From: Odiellus spinosus
Taxonomy: Eukaryota > Arthropoda > Arachnida > Opiliones > Phalangiidae
NCBI GenBank assembly: GCA_963920705.1
Contig: OY987226.1
Span: 27,846,706 to 27,910,705, forward strand
Direction: 5' to 3'
Length of the DNA: 64,000 nt
Numbering within the stretch: position 1 is the first letter of the stretch; the number at the start of each line of letters is the position of its first letter. The notes beneath the pieces are model-generated. The model saw nothing but the letters and a program-made list of their open reading frames with translations, was not told the DNA's origin and searched no databases. Made by a program: the position numbers and the translations under genes. Shown piece by piece: positions 62,671-64,000 of the stretch.

Positions 62671-64000
62671 TACATTTCCCAAGTATAGATCCACAAATTT
62701 CCCAAGTATTGATCGACAAATTTCACAAGTATATATCCACAAATTTCTCAAGTATAGATCCACAAATTTCCCACGTATAGATCGACAAATTTCCGAAGTA
62801 TAGATCCACAAATTTCCCAAGCATAGATCCACCAATTTCCCAAGTATAGATCCACAAATTTCTCAAGTATAGATCGACAAATTTCCCAAGTATAGATCCA
62901 TAAATTTTCCATGTATAGATCCACAAATTCCCAAAGTATATATCCACAAATTTCCCGAGTATAGATCGGCAAAATTCCATGGTATAGATAGACAAATTTC
63001 AGAAGTGTAGATCGACAAATTTCCCAAGTATAGATCTACAAATTTCCCAAGTATTGATCGACAAATTTCACAAGTATATATCCACAAATTTCTCAAGTAT
63101 ATATCCACAAATTTCTCAAGTATAGATCCACAAATTTCCCAAGTATAGATCCACAAATTTCCGAAGTATAGATCCGAAAATTTCCAAGAATAGATCCACC
63201 AATTTCCCAAGTATAGATCCACAAATTTCCCAAGAATAGATCGACAAATTAACGAAGTATAGATCCACCGATTTCCCAAGTATAGATCCAAATTTCCCAA
63301 GTATAGATCCACAAATTTCCCAAGCATAGATCCACAAATTTCCCAAGTATAGATCCACAAATTTCCCAAATATAGATCCACAAATTTCCCAAGTATAGAT
63401 CCACAAATTTCCCAAGTATTGATCGAGAAATTTCCCAAGCATTGATCAACAAATTTCCCAAGTATAGATCCGCAAATTTCCGAAGTAAAGATCCACAAAT
63501 TTCCCAAGTATAGATCCACAAATTTCCCAAGCATAGATCCACAAATTTCCGAAGTATAGATCCGTACATTTCCCAAGATAGATCCACAAATTTCCCCCAG
63601 TACATATCCACAAATTTTCCAAGTATAGATCCACAAATTTCTAAAGCATTGATCCACAAATTTCCCAAGTATAGATCCACAAATTTCCCAAGCATAGATC
63701 CACAAATTTCCCAAGTATAGATAAACAAATTTCCCAAGCATAGATCCACAAATTTCCCAAGTATAGATGCACAAATTTCCCAAGCATAGATGCACAAATT
63801 TCCCAAGTATAGATCCACAAATTTCCCAAATATAGATCCACAAATTTCCCAAGTATAGATCCACAAATTTCCCGAGTATAGATCCGCAAATTTCCCAGGT
63901 GTAGATCCACAAATTTCCCAATTATAGATACACAAATTTCCCAAGTATTGATCGAGAAATTTCCCAAGTATTGATCGACAAATTTCCCAAGTATTGATCG
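62671..64000 (+). repeat. Stratum E: mixed monomers and the start of another D unit
   Basis: 62.7-63.5 kb is a mixture of B-type variants (CCCACGTATAG at about 62770, ATTCCCAAAGTATATATCC, TTTCAGAAG, AATTAACGAAG at 63249, a short CCAAATTTCCC monomer near 63287). From 63566 the TACATTTCCCAAGATAG marker opens a further D-type unit (with CCCCCAGTACATATCC, two extra C) that follows the 54.9- and 57.5-kb units until the window ends within a GATCG monomer. No gene, terminator or array boundary was found. Confidence 0.8.

Larger units (their letters stand above)
1..64000 (+). repeat. 23-bp satellite DNA array, whole window
   Basis: The entire window is a head-to-tail array of a 23-bp monomer with landmarks GATCCAC, AAATTTCCC and AAGTATA. 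Runs of consensus copies can be seen at 2761-2850 and 17761-17870. The consensus has 9 A, 6 C, 6 T and 2 G on the + strand, so it is about 35% GC with a three-fold excess of C over G. All copies read are in one orientation; no inversion and no non-repeat insertion was seen. Most variants are single substitutions; monomers of 21 bp (AGTAGATCC, lacking TA) and shorter ones also occur. Both window edges cut through a monomer. Long head-to-tail satellites with HOR structure are typical of eukaryotic heterochromatin; the chromosomal site and the species are not determinable here. I see no gene anywhere in it. Confidence 0.97.

Noticed and set aside
1..64000. CRISPR array
   Set aside because: The repeats are contiguous with no unique spacers and the unit varies by substitution; there are no cas genes or leader. 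The 23-bp period is the whole unit, not a repeat plus spacer.
1..64000. Plasmid iterons or a bacterial repetitive surface protein
   Set aside because: Iteron clusters are short and flank a rep gene, and repetitive protein genes keep one frame with unit lengths divisible by three. Here there are thousands of copies, a unit of 23 bp and non-triplet indels.
1..64000. Telomeric repeat or G-quadruplex array
   Set aside because: Telomere repeats are mostly 5-8 bp and G-rich. Here GGG occurs once per 23 bp on the - strand, so four G-tracts would need loops of about 20 bases, outside the usual quadruplex rule.
1..64000. CENP-B box or proof of a centromere
   Set aside because: No monomer I read matches the TTCG...CGGGA pattern of the CENP-B box. 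Centromere function cannot be inferred from repetition alone, so I leave the location open.
1..64000. TATA-box-like promoters in every monomer (AAGTATAGATCC)
   Set aside because: A TATA-like tetranucleotide in every 23-bp unit is part of the consensus and has no associated gene or start element; it carries no information about transcription.

Overview
This window is one unbroken tandem-repeat (satellite DNA) array from edge to edge. The basic unit is about 23 bp. Its landmarks on the + strand, in order, are GATCCAC, AAATTTCCC and AAGTATA, and all copies I read lie head-to-tail in the same orientation. 64,000/23 gives roughly 2,780 monomers. The sequence begins and ends inside a monomer, so the array continues beyond both edges. 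I see no gene, RNA gene, transposon, CRISPR array, promoter or other unique sequence. A satellite of this size with layered higher-order repeats (HORs) points to a eukaryotic nuclear genome in centromeric, pericentromeric, subtelomeric or other heterochromatin. Nothing in the window identifies the species or the chromosomal position.

Monomer variants divide the array into strata. (A) 1-9681: HOR of about 1.05-1.28 kb with private variants (TTTCTCAAAC, AAATGTTTCAAG, ACTAATATCCC, AAGTATTTATCC), ending in a 1.2-kb tandem duplication. (B) 9682-21596: a diverse stratum rich in ATCGACAAA, CCACCAATTTCTC and 21-bp AGTAGATCC monomers. It contains a 907-bp tandem duplication (13763-15576), an about 0.7-kb block repeated 5.8 kb away, and a recurring 'module M' with short monomers. 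(C1) 21597-33976: a 6,190-bp segment present twice in tandem with only three substitutions found; each copy contains nested 1,489- and 1,857-bp units. (C2) 33977-50060: an HOR of two blocks, P (799 bp, or 638 bp shortened) and Q (1,442-1,465 bp and longer versions), including a 3,592-bp tandem duplication. (C3) 50061-53540: a mosaic of B-type, C2-type and 161-bp repeats, including a 1.2-kb copy of sequence 8,815 bp upstream. (D) 53541-62400: first a block nearly identical to one 43,866 bp upstream, then an HOR with 1,264/1,287-bp and 620-bp spacings. (E) 62401-64000: short mixed units and the start of another D-type unit.

The - strand shows long apparent reading frames (up to 506 codons) in all three frames. 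These follow from repeat arithmetic: the consensus has no stop in any reverse frame, and because 23 is not a multiple of 3 every frame cycles through the same 69 bases and the same 23-residue peptide. Stop-creating variants are common and are amplified along with the rest, so I call no CDS. The real content is the record of repeat evolution: monomer-quantised length changes, nested segmental duplications of different ages, and long-range copying between distant parts of one array.
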